A DNA stretch of 64,000 bases. Origin: Arsukibacterium ikkense (GTDB lineage Bacteria > Pseudomonadota > Gammaproteobacteria > Enterobacterales > Alteromonadaceae). The stretch spans positions 1-64,000 of the forward strand of contig NZ_LAHO01000003.1 of NCBI RefSeq assembly GCF_000987775.1. The letters are read 5' to 3'. Below are positions 28,311-37,673 of the stretch, piece by piece. The notes below the pieces were generated by a model, which was given only the letters and a program-made list of their open reading frames with translations, had not been told where the DNA came from and ran no database searches. Each line of letters begins with the position of its first letter. Position 1 is the first letter of the stretch. Both the position numbers and the translations under genes were made by a program.

Positions 28311-30228
28311 TCGCCAGTGTTTTGCTATTTCGCTTTAACAACAACGTTAATTGCGCCAGTGCCTGTTGGTTGTCTGCAAACAGCGCACGTTGATACAAAC
28401 CATCAAGTTCGTCCAGCAAGCTGGCCTGCGCCGGGTTGTGCCCCTTTAACACGGTAATAAACTGACTGAGATGTTGACCAGCGGGTTTATAGCTTATTAC
28501 CCCGGCCAGATGGCGCTGCATTAATTGCACTGGTACAGCGTATTTTGCAGGTTGCCGCTGATACCGTTGCCAGTACCACAGTATTATCACAATGAGCAGC
28601 AGTGCGCCGAGCATAGCCAGTATTTTACTGGCTGCTTTAAGCTGCTGCCACAGGTTATATTGCTGGCTGTCGTCAAAGCCCAGCACCCAAACTGACCAGT
28701 AATAATCGAGATGCAGTAATTGTTGCCCAAGGTAGTTAAAGGCTGAGAATCGACGCCAGTTTGCTTGCAACTGATTTTGCTCGTCTGCCGATAATACGGC
28801 GTCCAGCCCTGCTATTACGCGTTCTGGCGCTATTACGGCAGTGGGGTCAAAATATTGCCAGCGGCCATCAGCAAAGTACTCTATCCAGGCATGTGCTTCT
28901 CGTTGCCGCACTTCCAGGTATTGTTGTTCCTCGTGCCAGACGCCGCCCTGATATCCGCCTACCACCCGGGCGGGTATGCCGGCTTCTCTTAACAATACCG
29001 CAGTGGCAGAGGCGTAGTGGCTACAAAAACCGGTGCGGGTGTCAAACAAAAAGGCATCTATACTGTTATTGCCGAGCCGGGGAGGATTTAAGCTGTAATA
29101 ATATGGCTGCTGGCGAAACAGGGTACTGATTTGCTCAATTAATGCAGTGGCAGAATCTGCTGATGCTGCTAACTGCCTGGCCAGTGCTGCCGTTTTGGGG
29201 TTGGCACTGGCCGTACGTAAGTTAAGTCGTTGTTCTGTAGCATTATCTTCCGGGATTGCCGTTAGTACACTGGTTAGCTGGTAACTTAAACGCTGGCTTA
29301 CCGGCCGCCTGGCTTCAACCAGGTAAGCCGCCGCGGGGCGCACGGTGTTGGCAAATTGTAACGGCTCGCCCAGCGAAAATAAGCTACGTTGATTGCTGAC
29401 TTCAGCAATGATCTGATAACGAATAAGGGGATCTGTTTCGCTGTTGCCCGTTACCGGGCCTCGAGCCTGATTGCGCTCAAATCGCTGATTAACCGTCCAG
29501 CTACGGCCATCAAAATCTTCATACACTTTAGCGCGCCAGTATAGCTGTTGCCGTGAAGGCAATGGGCCGTTAAAAATAGCCCGAAACGCCAGGGTGTCAC
29601 TTTGCACCAGCTTTTCAATACTGCCCGGGTCTAAGGTATCTGCCAGACCGGTAATGGCAGATTCTGCTGTTGGGATCCGCCACAAAGGTTGCAGACGGGG
29701 GAATAATAAGAATAATGCAAGCCATATAGGCAGGGTTAGCAATAACGCTTTGCCAAGCTGCAGCAACTGAACCCGGTGTTGCTTGCTGGCATAAAGCTGA
29801 TAATGGTTGTACAAGGTGAACAGCAGTAACGCCAGAATAAACAAACTTATCACGATGCTTTGATAAAAAATAAAACAACAGGCCAGCAGGAAATACAGTA
29901 CCCACAGCAATTGATGACTGTCATGGCGCTGGCGGATCAGTACCAGCCGGCTGACTGCCGAAAGCAGTAGTATTTGCAGCATAAAATGGAAAATACCGCT
30001 CTGCTTGAGGCTGATAAGTAGCAGCAACAGGATCAGGGCGGCAACAATATTAATACGTTTAAGTTTGTTTACTTTTGGGCTGCTTTGCTGCAATGGCCAG
30101 CGATATAACAACAGTAGCAGTAAGATGGCGCTGTACCATAGCGGTAAAGCCTGTTGCAGCAAGCCGATTATTGCCACAAGAATAAAGCAAAAAGATAGAA
30201 TCACCTGGCGGCTTAACAGCACTAACAT
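28291..30228 (-). CDS. tgpA: TgpA-like membrane transglutaminase (DUF3488 / transglutaminase core / DUF4129)
   Basis: 645 residues from ATG 30228. The N-terminus has about six membrane segments (residues 1-200), then a periplasmic transglutaminase-like core with C402 in RTGFCSHYASA, His in REAHAWIEYF and Asp in YFDPTA, then one more membrane segment (about 545-565) and a cytoplasmic tail. This is the architecture of Pseudomonas TgpA, an essential inner-membrane protein with a periplasmic transglutaminase domain. The start overlaps the DUF58 stop as ATGTTAG, so it is translated by coupling. Confidence 0.9.
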   Translation of the reverse strand: MLVLLSRQVILSFCFILVAIIGLLQQALPLWYSAILLLLLLYRWPLQQSSPKVNKLKRINIVAALILLLLLISLKQSGIFHFMLQILLLSAVSRLVLIRQRHDSHQLLWVLYFLLACCFIFYQSIVISLFILALLLFTLYNHYQLYASKQHRVQLLQLGKALLLTLPIWLALFLLFPRLQPLWRIPTAESAITGLADTLDPGSIEKLVQSDTLAFRAIFNGPLPSRQQLYWRAKVYEDFDGRSWTVNQRFERNQARGPVTGNSETDPLIRYQIIAEVSNQRSLFSLGEPLQFANTVRPAAAYLVEARRPVSQRLSYQLTSVLTAIPEDNATEQRLNLRTASANPKTAALARQLAASADSATALIEQISTLFRQQPYYYSLNPPRLGNNSIDAFLFDTRTGFCSHYASATAVLLREAGIPARVVGGYQGGVWHEEQQYLEVRQREAHAWIEYFADGRWQYFDPTAVIAPERVIAGLDAVLSADEQNQLQANWRRFSAFNYLGQQLLHLDYYWSVWVLGFDDSQQYNLWQQLKAASKILAMLGALLLIVIILWYWQRYQRQPAKYAVPVQLMQRHLAGVISYKPAGQHLSQFITVLKGHNPAQASLLDELDGLYQRALFADNQQALAQLTLLLKRNSKTLAKLNWPD

Positions 30229-31154
30229 AATGCCAACTCGCGTAAGCAACGCTCAAGATGTTGCTGGCCACAGGATGGGTTAATATTTTTGCTATGTAAT
30301 CGCAGGCCATAGGGTTTACTACGTTGCTCAAGCTGCAACATCAAGTAGCAGGCTTTTGACAGCGCGACCTCAAGCGCAGCACCCGAAACAGCCGGAATGA
30401 CGATCCAGTCGGGTTCAGGTTGCGGGCTGCTTGGTGCATGTTTCACAACCGGGTTGGCAGGGTCGCGGGCGAGCCGTTTCCACAACATTAGTTTCAGACT
30501 GTCGCCGGCCTGATAACTGCGAATCGTATCGTAATCTTCCGCAGTTTTATTTTTAGTACCACTGTCGTCACCATTAATGTGCAGCGCATCGGTAACCAGA
30601 GGTTTCGGGAAAACCCAGTAATGGTAATCCAGGTTCAGCAAACTTTGGCAGTTAAACAAGCCAAATGGATAGTAGCTATGTAAGGTTAGGCGTGGCAACG
30701 GATAATAACCCCGTTGCCGGGTTGTTAGCGGTACCATTGCTTGCTGGCTATCATCGGCTAACAACGTCGGCTTATCACCTTTCAAAAAAAAGCATAGCAG
30801 CTGCTGACGCGGCGGTGCAGCTTGCATTGATACCGGCACCATTAAGTCTTCTTCAGCGTAAGCGCTCAGCACAGGGGCACAACTGACTGTAATACCGTAT
30901 AAATTACGCCAGGCCATGGTCAGTGCCAGCAACAGTACCGATACCAGAATGTAACTCATTAACAAGATTAAATTGTTTTGATAGTTGGTACCCAGTAAAT
31001 ACAACAGCACCAGCAATAAAATGTACCAGAGACCGAACCGGCTTGGCAGAATGTAAATAATTTTCTGGCTCAAGGTAACCTGGCGGGCTTTTGGCTGACG
31101 ATGATCCAACCAGCTATCAAACTTTTGCCTTAACTGACGCCTGACATTGTTCAT
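30222..31154 (-). CDS. DUF58 domain protein
   Basis: 310 residues from ATG 31154 (ATGA overlap with the moxR stop). Two hydrophobic segments (about 30-70) anchor it in the membrane, and the DUF58 signature is in the C-terminal half: the SYQAGDSLKLMLWKRLARDP segment (about 200-220), resembling the family's R-x-Y-x-x-GD-x-x-R-x-I-x-W motif, though the usual Arg before W is Met-Leu here. DUF58 proteins are MoxR partners thought to act in complex assembly; a von Willebrand-like fold is often suggested. Function here is unknown. Confidence 0.88.
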   Translation of the reverse strand: MNNVRRQLRQKFDSWLDHRQPKARQVTLSQKIIYILPSRFGLWYILLLVLLYLLGTNYQNNLILLMSYILVSVLLLALTMAWRNLYGITVSCAPVLSAYAEEDLMVPVSMQAAPPRQQLLCFFLKGDKPTLLADDSQQAMVPLTTRQRGYYPLPRLTLHSYYPFGLFNCQSLLNLDYHYWVFPKPLVTDALHINGDDSGTKNKTAEDYDTIRSYQAGDSLKLMLWKRLARDPANPVVKHAPSSPQPEPDWIVIPAVSGAALEVALSKACYLMLQLEQRSKPYGLRLHSKNINPSCGQQHLERCLRELALC

Positions 31155-32059
31155 AATGGACAAAGGGTTTGTTCGAGTATGATCTGACTAAGACTGTGGC
31201 TGGCTGCACTGGAGCGGGGATCCAGCCGGTGCTCGGCAACGGAGGGGAAAACCTGCTGCACGTCATCAGCAATTACAAAATCCCGGCCAGCTATTAAAGC
31301 GTGCGCTTTACTGGCGCGCAGTAGTGCTTTGGAAGCCCGCGGTGATAATGGCAGCATATCATTACGGCTGCGACTGGCATCAACCAGGCTGAGCAAATAA
31401 TCAATGACGGCATCACTTACTTTGATGGCACTGACCTGCTGTTGTAAATTCTGCAACGTGTCGCTGTCCAACTGTTGGCTTAAAAACTGTAACCGTGAAC
31501 CTTTACTGTCATCGAGCAGCAATTGATGCTCAGCAGCGCGGGCAGGGAAGCCCAATGATAAGCGCATTAAAAAGCGGTCCAGTTGTGATTCCGGCAACGC
31601 TGAAGTACCGGCGTGAAACAAGGGGTTTTGCGTAGCGATAACAAAAAAGGGGCTGGGAAGTGGCCTGGTTTCACCATCGGTACTAACCTGGCGTTCTTCC
31701 ATTGCTTCGAGCAACGCGCTTTGAGTTTTTGGACTGGCCCGATTAATCTCATCTGCCAGTAGTACTTGCGAGAAGACCGGACCCGGTTGGAAATGAAATT
31801 GTTGCGACCGGGCATCGTAAATACTAATACCGGTTAAATCCGCCGGCAGCAAGTCACTGGTAAATTGCACCCGGCGATAGGTTAAACCCAGGCTGTTCGC
31901 TAGTGCGTGGGCCAAGGTGGTTTTGCCTAAGCCCGGCAGATCTTCCAGCAACAGATGCCCTTCGGCTAAAAGACAGCAAAGTGCCAACCTGATTTGCTGT
32001 GGCTTACCAAGAATAACCTGATTAAGGCTCTGTTCGATTTGATGTAATTGGGCTAACAC
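31151..32059 (-). CDS. MoxR-family AAA+ ATPase
   Basis: 302 residues. Walker A is LPGLGKTTLAHALA (about 40-53), Walker B VLLADEINRASPK (about 105-117), with sensor 1 FVIATQNP and an arginine finger in LPESQLDRFLMRL. The C-terminus is the MoxR lid with LSPRASKALLRASKAHA. MoxR ATPases act as chaperone-like remodellers together with the DUF58 and transglutaminase proteins that follow. First gene of the operon; the promoter lies in 32060-32117. Confidence 0.95.
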   Translation of the reverse strand: MLAQLHQIEQSLNQVILGKPQQIRLALCCLLAEGHLLLEDLPGLGKTTLAHALANSLGLTYRRVQFTSDLLPADLTGISIYDARSQQFHFQPGPVFSQVLLADEINRASPKTQSALLEAMEERQVSTDGETRPLPSPFFVIATQNPLFHAGTSALPESQLDRFLMRLSLGFPARAAEHQLLLDDSKGSRLQFLSQQLDSDTLQNLQQQVSAIKVSDAVIDYLLSLVDASRSRNDMLPLSPRASKALLRASKAHALIAGRDFVIADDVQQVFPSVAEHRLDPRSSAASHSLSQIILEQTLCPL

Positions 32060-32117
32060 GCCATTTCCTTACCGCTGTCTGATGCTCTCTATACTAGCGG
32101 CTCTGGCGAGGGGATCA

Positions 32118-32150
32118 ATAAAAGAATAAGGCAGCCGAAGCTGCCTTATT
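32118..32150 (-). terminator. Rho-independent terminator after the S8 protease gene
   Basis: AATAAGGCAGC and GCTGCCTTATT form a perfect stem (32125-32150) around a CGAA loop. On the minus strand it is followed by CTTTTATT. It lies just beyond the stop of the S8 protease gene at 32170. Confidence 0.65.
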
Positions 32151-32169
32151 ACAGGGGGTCACAGATCGC

Positions 32170-34659
32170 TTAGAAATTAACAACCAATTCTGCTGAACAT
32201 ACGTTGGTGCCGGTTAAGCACAAGGTGTATGTTGCCGATGCCGCCGTGGTATTAAAGCGGTCACGGTGCTTGCCAGTATTGGCGATTGTTTCAATAAATT
32301 CGCCATCGCGATATAAATCCAGACTATCGGTCGCGCCAGTCCAGCGTAAATCAACAATGGTAGAGCCGGTGCGGGCCTGTATGGCACGCAGCAGGCTGAT
32401 ACTGATGTCGCTTTCAACCAGGGTGACAGACTTACTCGTGGTGTCTGACAAGCCTGTGCTATCGGTAACCGTCAGGCTGACAGTATAGCTGCCAGCTGCA
32501 GCATAACTATGGCTCGGGTTCTGCTGCGCAGATACTGCGCCATCACCAAAATCCCAGCTCCAGCTGCTGATATCGTTATCATCATCCGTTGAGTTATCAC
32601 TGAAATTAACATTCAGGCCCGACGCAACAAAGCTGAAATCAGCCACTGGTGCTACCGGATCCGGGTCAACAATCTCGCCACCCAGCGCGGTAATAGTTAA
32701 GTTCCAGCTGTTGAGTATGCCAACATCTAAACCGGCATTATCTGAAACATTCAGCGTCCAGTCGCCTTGCATTGCTTCACCATTAAAGGTGGCGACGGTC
32801 CAGCTTTCGATTAAATCATCGGCGCTGCCACCCGTCCGGTTATGTAAGGTGTGTTCAGTACCTTCTGGTGAACGCAGTTTAACGATTAAATCACCGCGCC
32901 AGGTATGGGTAATATTTACGCCGACCTCAGTGCTGAATACCGTGCCTGCGTTTGGTACGTTGATGACGCTGTTAATACCTGGCGGGGTGTTATCAGGAAT
33001 GGCAATTGGTGTGGTGTTTTCATAACTGAAATCCGCCAGGCCTTGTGGTAACACGTTTAAGTTGGCCGACACACTTTTAATCACCTCAGCATCGGCCATA
33101 TCTACTCCAACCACCGACACCACATAGTTACCCCAGTCAGTCTGGGCATTTGTCGGCACTGTAACAGTTAAGGTATCACCCGGTTGAGCTGTATCGGCAG
33201 ATAAACTGACACCTTCAATGCTTGGGTTAATGCTGACGCTTAAGGCAACATCGCCCATCCAATCGGCAATATTGCCGACTTGTAAGCTGTACTGAGCATT
33301 GTCACCAGCAACAATTTGTTGATTACCTGGTGATAACGACAAGCGGAAACTTGGCGTCGGATCGGCCTCAGCCAGCGCTCCAACCAGATTTAACCGCTTG
33401 CCTGATACTGTTTTGCCGGCCAGCGCTGGCAATTCGTCGCCGCTATTCATCAGAATAGCTTTCATTTCAAGCGGTGTAATTTCCGGGTTTATTGACCATA
33501 ACAAGGCCGCTGCACCGGCAACCTGAGGGGAGGCCATTGAAGTGCCAGAGTAGGCTGCGTAACTGTTGCCTGGAATAGTAGATAATATTGCAGAGCCTGG
33601 CGCACCCAAATCAACTGACGTTGCACCATAGTTCGAGGCACCTGAAGTAAATACTGACAAGTTGTCGTTGCGATCAGTTGATGCCACAGAAACGATAACA
33701 TCTAAATCGTAGGCGGCTGGATACATAGGGCTGATATCGGCATCGGCACCATTATTCCCTGCTGCGGCAATAAACAATATACCGGCATCACCGCTTGACT
33801 GGATGGCAGCTCTCAAGGTTTCAGAGAAACCACCGCCACCCCAGGAGTTATTAGTTGCTTTGATATTGACACCATAGTTGGTTTTTAAATTGGTATAGTA
33901 ATCAATACATTCAATAGCGCCAGCGGTGCTGCCACCTGTTGGGCCGAGGAATTGACAAGGTAATAGGGTAACGTTCCAGCTCACACCGGTAATGCCGATA
34001 CCATTATCACCACTGGCGCCTATGGTGCCGGCGACGTGGGTACCATGACTATCGCTATCCATCGGGTCATTATTCGCATTTAACGTTGAATAACCAAATT
34101 GGTGACCGGGGTAGCTGCCATCGTTTTCCCAACGGTTCGGTATTAAATCGGGATGGTTGTAATCCATACCGGAATCAATAACGCCAATGATTACATCCCG
34201 GCTGCCAGTAGTGGTATTCCAGGCTTCTATAGCGTTAATATCGGCGCCGACAGTACCGCCGTTCTGACCAGTATTATTCAATGCCCACATTTCGGTAAAG
34301 CGTGGATCATTTGGAACAGCAAGTGCTTTAACCAGATAGTTTGGCTCAGCAATTTCTACAGCAGGACTCATCATCAGTTGTTTAATTAAATTATCGCGAT
34401 TTATCCCTTTTGGCACCCGAATTTTAGCAATCCTGCCGTCAGCGACATGACGCATTTTAATATCGCGGCCTTGATCATCCAACTGCCGCAAGTTGGCTCC
34501 TGTGCGTTGCACTGCTGAAACTCGCTCTTGCTTTGACGCACCAGGTTTAAACATCACCAGAATCGAATCGTCTGCTTCTGCTCCATGCTGTGTGGCAAAA
34601 ACTGAACCGGAAGATAGCGCAGCAGCAATCGCGAGCACCAAAATTTTTTGCTTGGACAT
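32170..34659 (-). CDS. Secreted subtilisin-like serine protease with P-domain and PKD domain
   Basis: 829 residues from ATG 34659 (GGGA 6-7 nt upstream; the ATG at 34671 overlaps that site). A signal peptide begins MSKQKILVLAIAAALSS and ends VFA, followed by an inhibitor I9-type propeptide with MFKPGASKQERVSAVQ. The catalytic triad is D162 (GVIDSGMDY), H205 (SHGTHVAGT) and S374 (SGTSMASPQ). Then come a proprotein-convertase P-domain (about 555-670), a PKD domain (about 675-755) with SWSWDFGDG, and a C-terminal fibronectin-like domain. It is divergent from the curli operon. Secretion outside the cell is inferred. Confidence 0.93.
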   Translation of the reverse strand: MSKQKILVLAIAAALSSGSVFATQHGAEADDSILVMFKPGASKQERVSAVQRTGANLRQLDDQGRDIKMRHVADGRIAKIRVPKGINRDNLIKQLMMSPAVEIAEPNYLVKALAVPNDPRFTEMWALNNTGQNGGTVGADINAIEAWNTTTGSRDVIIGVIDSGMDYNHPDLIPNRWENDGSYPGHQFGYSTLNANNDPMDSDSHGTHVAGTIGASGDNGIGITGVSWNVTLLPCQFLGPTGGSTAGAIECIDYYTNLKTNYGVNIKATNNSWGGGGFSETLRAAIQSSGDAGILFIAAAGNNGADADISPMYPAAYDLDVIVSVASTDRNDNLSVFTSGASNYGATSVDLGAPGSAILSTIPGNSYAAYSGTSMASPQVAGAAALLWSINPEITPLEMKAILMNSGDELPALAGKTVSGKRLNLVGALAEADPTPSFRLSLSPGNQQIVAGDNAQYSLQVGNIADWMGDVALSVSINPSIEGVSLSADTAQPGDTLTVTVPTNAQTDWGNYVVSVVGVDMADAEVIKSVSANLNVLPQGLADFSYENTTPIAIPDNTPPGINSVINVPNAGTVFSTEVGVNITHTWRGDLIVKLRSPEGTEHTLHNRTGGSADDLIESWTVATFNGEAMQGDWTLNVSDNAGLDVGILNSWNLTITALGGEIVDPDPVAPVADFSFVASGLNVNFSDNSTDDDNDISSWSWDFGDGAVSAQQNPSHSYAAAGSYTVSLTVTDSTGLSDTTSKSVTLVESDISISLLRAIQARTGSTIVDLRWTGATDSLDLYRDGEFIETIANTGKHRDRFNTTAASATYTLCLTGTNVCSAELVVNF

Positions 34660-34944
34660 ATTAGTTCCCATTTTAATTATTTGTTAAAATTATGCTTAAT
34701 TTCAGCACCTATTAGCATTAGCATGCAAATTAACATTTTGCTCATAACTTGGCAAAAATAGTACTAATGGGCTAGGAGCTTAGGACTGGCGCTTGTTAAA
34801 TAAATGCATGCAAATAGCTGTTTTTATAGGTGTTACTTTTTATATGTTAATGTAAAGGTAAAATAAAAATAAAACATTTGTCCTATTGTGGCTTTTGAAT
34901 ATGTCTTTAGTCTGAGACTTGTAATAAGAAATGAAGGAATATTT
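34660..34944. other. Divergent regulatory region between the S8 protease and curli operon
   Basis: 285 bp, very AT-rich (often over 70% AT), unlike the flanking genes. A longer csgB frame opening at ATG 34888 is not supported. Possible csgB promoter: TTGAAT (34895-34900) and TGTAAT (34920-34925), with a 19-bp spacer, close upstream of the ribosome-binding site AAGGA (34934-34938). The shared 10-mer and dyad at 34906-34919 falls between them. Confidence 0.55.
34906..34919 (+). promoter_or_regulatory. Curli operator candidate (csgB side): TTTAGTCTGA plus 11-bp dyad
   Basis: TTTAGTCTGA (34906-34915) is identical to the left arm of the csgD dyad at 39124. Here AGTCT-G-AGACT (34909-34919) forms a small perfect dyad. 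It sits 25-40 bp before the csgB GTG, between the putative -35 and -10. Confidence 0.45.
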
Positions 34945-35349
34945 GTGCGCAATGTAAATGTAAAGATAGCCAGTATGATGCTTATGCTGGTATCTGGTGG
35001 TCAAGCGTTTGCGGATGTATCGGTGCAATTATCCTCGTTATTAGAACGTCATGCTCTGGCCAACGGGGTTGATATTACGCAACTGGGAGATTTAAACGTT
35101 GCTAACGTAACGCAAAATGGTGAAGCAAACTATGCGGTGCTAATTCAGCAAGGCGTATTAAATCACATTTTCCTGCAACAATATGGCAGTGGCAACCAGG
35201 CCAGTATTCGTCAGTTTGGCAACAATAATAGTGCTGATATTTTACAGCAAGGAGAGAGCAACCTAATTCAGTTGGAGCAATGGGGAAATCGTAGTTTCTC
35301 CATTGAACAAATTGGTAACGGTGCGGAAATCTCAATAATTCAATACTAA
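34945..35349 (+). CDS. csgB: Curli nucleator CsgB-like minor subunit
   Basis: 134 residues from GTG 34945, chosen because AAGGA (34934-34938) is 6 nt upstream and it starts a signal peptide (about 23 residues, ending QAFA). The upstream ATG at 34888 would add 19 residues before it. The mature protein has four or five imperfect repeats of about 22 residues with the curlin pattern, for example ANVTQNGEANYAVLIQQG and ASIRQFGNNNSADILQQG. CsgB anchors and nucleates CsgA on the cell surface. The C-terminus SIIQY fits. It is first of the csgBAEFG operon. Confidence 0.88.
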   Translation: MRNVNVKIASMMLMLVSGGQAFADVSVQLSSLLERHALANGVDITQLGDLNVANVTQNGEANYAVLIQQGVLNHIFLQQYGSGNQASIRQFGNNNSADILQQGESNLIQLEQWGNRSFSIEQIGNGAEISIIQY

Positions 35350-35371
35350 TAAGAGAATCAGGGAGAAATAC

Positions 35372-36859
35372 ATGAAGCTTATTAAACCACGTAAACATAT
35401 TTTAGGAATGGCTATAGCGCTTTGTTTTGCTGGCAATGTTATGGCTGAGAATGAAGCGATTATCATTCAGAGCTCTGCTATTGGTGCCATGGAAGGTAAT
35501 ACCGCAGAAGTGACACAAACTAACACAGGTGGTACCGCAAACCTTGCCCTGGTAAACCAGGATGGTCAACTCAATTACAGTAGTATCACCCAGAATGGCT
35601 TATGGCTGGAAGGATACAGCTTTAACACCGGTAACGATAACTCAGTGCGTCTGGAACAATTCGCTGACTGGCATATTGCCTATAGCGACATTGTTGGTGA
35701 TGAAAATATTGTAAGTATTACCCAGGACGGCTTTTACAATGTGGCCGAAGTGACTATTAATGGTAATGTCAATGATGCTGTTGTGTTCCAGTCCGGTGAC
35801 GTGAATGAAGCGTTTATTACTCTGAACGGTGATATGAACATTGCCGAAATTGAGCAAACAGGTAATGGCAACTGGGCCAATGCGGGTTTTACCGGCAACG
35901 ACAACTACCTGTTCAGTATCCAGCAAGGCAATGACAACCAGGCGGGCATGTTTAACTTGTTTGGCAACAACAATGAATTTAATTCGGAACAATATGGTGA
36001 CTCAAACGTTGGTGGCGTAATAGGCTTGTCTGGTAACAACAACGCTATTTATGTTCAGCAAGACGGTGTATTAAATGCCTTTATTGCGACTGATGTTAAT
36101 GGTGATTTTAACCTGATAGATGTGAAACAAGACGGCTTTGACAATGTATTTTTGGTGCAACCTGTTACAGGAGACAACAACTGGATCCTGATAGATCAAA
36201 CAGGCACCAGCAATCTGGTGGAAGCGCCTCTTGGCCTGGTAGGTGACAATAATCTGATAGATGTTCGACAGGACGGTACAGAAAACTATGCATTGGTTGC
36301 CACAGACGGTGACAATCATGATTTAACCATTTATCAGGATGGTGATATGAACACCGCTGAGATGGTATTGGGGCTGGACGGCAACAGTGCCGATATCTAT
36401 AGTCGTGGCGACGCTAATTATGCAGGTGTAGCTCTGTTTGGTTTTGACAACAGCGCCGACATTATGCAACGTGGTGATGATAACTTTGCCCTGATTGACA
36501 TTATTGGTATAGATAACGATATCAGTGTTGGACAAAACGGTAATATGAATGAAGTGCTGATTACCAGTGATGTTGTGGTGGTGGCAAATGACATTAGCGT
36601 GCAACAGAATGGCGATCTGAACTTAGTGGATATGCTGATTGCAGGCAGCGGCAATGTTGCTGATATTTTGCAGCAGGGTAATGGTAACTGGGTAGCGGGT
36701 AACAGTGGCTATTTTGCTCTTGCTGGCGAAAGTGGTACTGTAGCCATTACGCAAATCGGTAGTGACAATATGGTATTAGGTGAACAGTTTGGTAATGGTA
36801 ATATTATGAATATTACCCAACTAGGCGATTTTAATACCGCGATAGTTACTCAAAACTAA
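35372..36859 (+). CDS. csgA: Long curlin major subunit CsgA
   Basis: 495 residues, more than three times E. coli CsgA (151). A 25-residue signal peptide ends VMA. The mature part breaks into about 20 repeats of 20-24 residues with N..I.VQQDG..N-type strand pairs and GDNN / GNNN turns, as in curlins. It is strongly acidic: only one Lys and four Arg in the mature 470 residues, and no Cys. Amyloid fibre subunit of curli; exported by CsgG with CsgE/CsgF. Follows csgB after 22 nt; the 32-nt gap to csgE has a weak hairpin. The repeat length is not surprising by itself; curlin repeat number varies widely among bacteria. Confidence 0.88.
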   Translation: MKLIKPRKHILGMAIALCFAGNVMAENEAIIIQSSAIGAMEGNTAEVTQTNTGGTANLALVNQDGQLNYSSITQNGLWLEGYSFNTGNDNSVRLEQFADWHIAYSDIVGDENIVSITQDGFYNVAEVTINGNVNDAVVFQSGDVNEAFITLNGDMNIAEIEQTGNGNWANAGFTGNDNYLFSIQQGNDNQAGMFNLFGNNNEFNSEQYGDSNVGGVIGLSGNNNAIYVQQDGVLNAFIATDVNGDFNLIDVKQDGFDNVFLVQPVTGDNNWILIDQTGTSNLVEAPLGLVGDNNLIDVRQDGTENYALVATDGDNHDLTIYQDGDMNTAEMVLGLDGNSADIYSRGDANYAGVALFGFDNSADIMQRGDDNFALIDIIGIDNDISVGQNGNMNEVLITSDVVVVANDISVQQNGDLNLVDMLIAGSGNVADILQQGNGNWVAGNSGYFALAGESGTVAITQIGSDNMVLGEQFGNGNIMNITQLGDFNTAIVTQN

Positions 36860-36891
36860 CTTAAGGGCGGTCGTAAGGCCGCCATTGATGT

Positions 36892-37269
36892 ATGAAAACA
36901 TTTCTTCTGTTAATGTTATTACTGCTGCCGTTAAAGGCGGCAGCTAATGATATCGAATTAAGCGGCTTAGTTATTGACCGCACCATCTCACGCTTTGGCA
37001 AAGACTTTATGTTTTATTATTCAGGCTACTGGCGCGATATGCCGGCAACTGAAGGCGTGTCTGTGGTAATTTATGAGCAAGTTTACCCGCAGGCGGGTAC
37101 CTTCTTATGGGTAGAGTTAAACCAACAAAGGGTATATCAAACCTATTTTGGCCGGCGCCACAACAATGTAAAAGATATGGCGGAACAGGCGATTTTGCGC
37201 AGCATTAATGAATTGGCTAATATTCAGGCCAGTATGATGCTGGGTGAACAGGAACAAGACCTATTTTAA
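36892..37269 (+). CDS. csgE: Curli assembly factor CsgE
   Basis: 125 residues with a signal peptide MKTFLLLMLLLLPLKAAA and the CsgE pattern NDIELSGLVIDRTISRFGKDF followed by FLWVELNQQRVYQTYFGRR. CsgE caps the periplasmic side of the CsgG pore and brings CsgA to it. Family length is about 130 residues. The start ATG 36892 lies 32 nt after csgA. CsgF follows after 12 nt. Confidence 0.9.
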   Translation: MKTFLLLMLLLLPLKAAANDIELSGLVIDRTISRFGKDFMFYYSGYWRDMPATEGVSVVIYEQVYPQAGTFLWVELNQQRVYQTYFGRRHNNVKDMAEQAILRSINELANIQASMMLGEQEQDLF

Positions 37270-37281
37270 AAGGGAATAATA

Positions 37282-37671
37282 ATGAAAAAATCTGCAGTAC
37301 TGCTATTCCTGCTGACAATCGCCTCAGTTAATGCGACGGAACTAGTCTATACCCCGATTAACCCCAGCTTTGGTGGTAACCCGTTAAATGGTAATTTTTT
37401 GCTGCAAAAAGCGCAGAGCCAAAATGGCTATACTGCAGAACGGCCTACCTTATCTTTTATTGATAAATTTCAAGAAGCGCTTGAACGAAATATTATTAAC
37501 TCACTTACGCGGCGTATTGCTGATGGTGATGTGGTAGATGGGGTTTATAACACCGGTGAGTATTTAGTTGAGATAACCACTGGCACTGATGGCAGTGTGG
37601 TTGTAAATATTACCAACCTTGATACGGGTGAGGTGACCATTATCACTATTCCTGTGATTGGAGGGCGTTAG
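37282..37671 (+). CDS. csgF: Curli assembly factor CsgF
   Basis: 129 residues with an 18-residue signal peptide ending VNA. The mature N-terminus has TELVYTPINPSFGGNPLNGN and LLQKAQSQNGY, the CsgF segment that inserts into the CsgG channel to form a second constriction. The C-terminal part is a beta-rich domain with NITNLDTGEVTIITIPVIGG. CsgF couples export to surface nucleation. RBS AAGGG before ATG 37282. Two nt to csgG. Confidence 0.92.
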   Translation: MKKSAVLLFLLTIASVNATELVYTPINPSFGGNPLNGNFLLQKAQSQNGYTAERPTLSFIDKFQEALERNIINSLTRRIADGDVVDGVYNTGEYLVEITTGTDGSVVVNITNLDTGEVTIITIPVIGGR

Positions 37672-37673
37672 TA

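Noticed and set aside
34888..34944. Longer csgB start at ATG 34888
   Set aside because: It would place 19 residues before the signal peptide and cover the putative promoter; GTG 34945 has AAGGA 6 nt upstream.
36866..36883. Rho-independent terminator between csgA and csgE
   Set aside because: The GGCGG/CCGCC stem is only 5 bp and has no T-run. A weak stabilising hairpin is possible but not shown.
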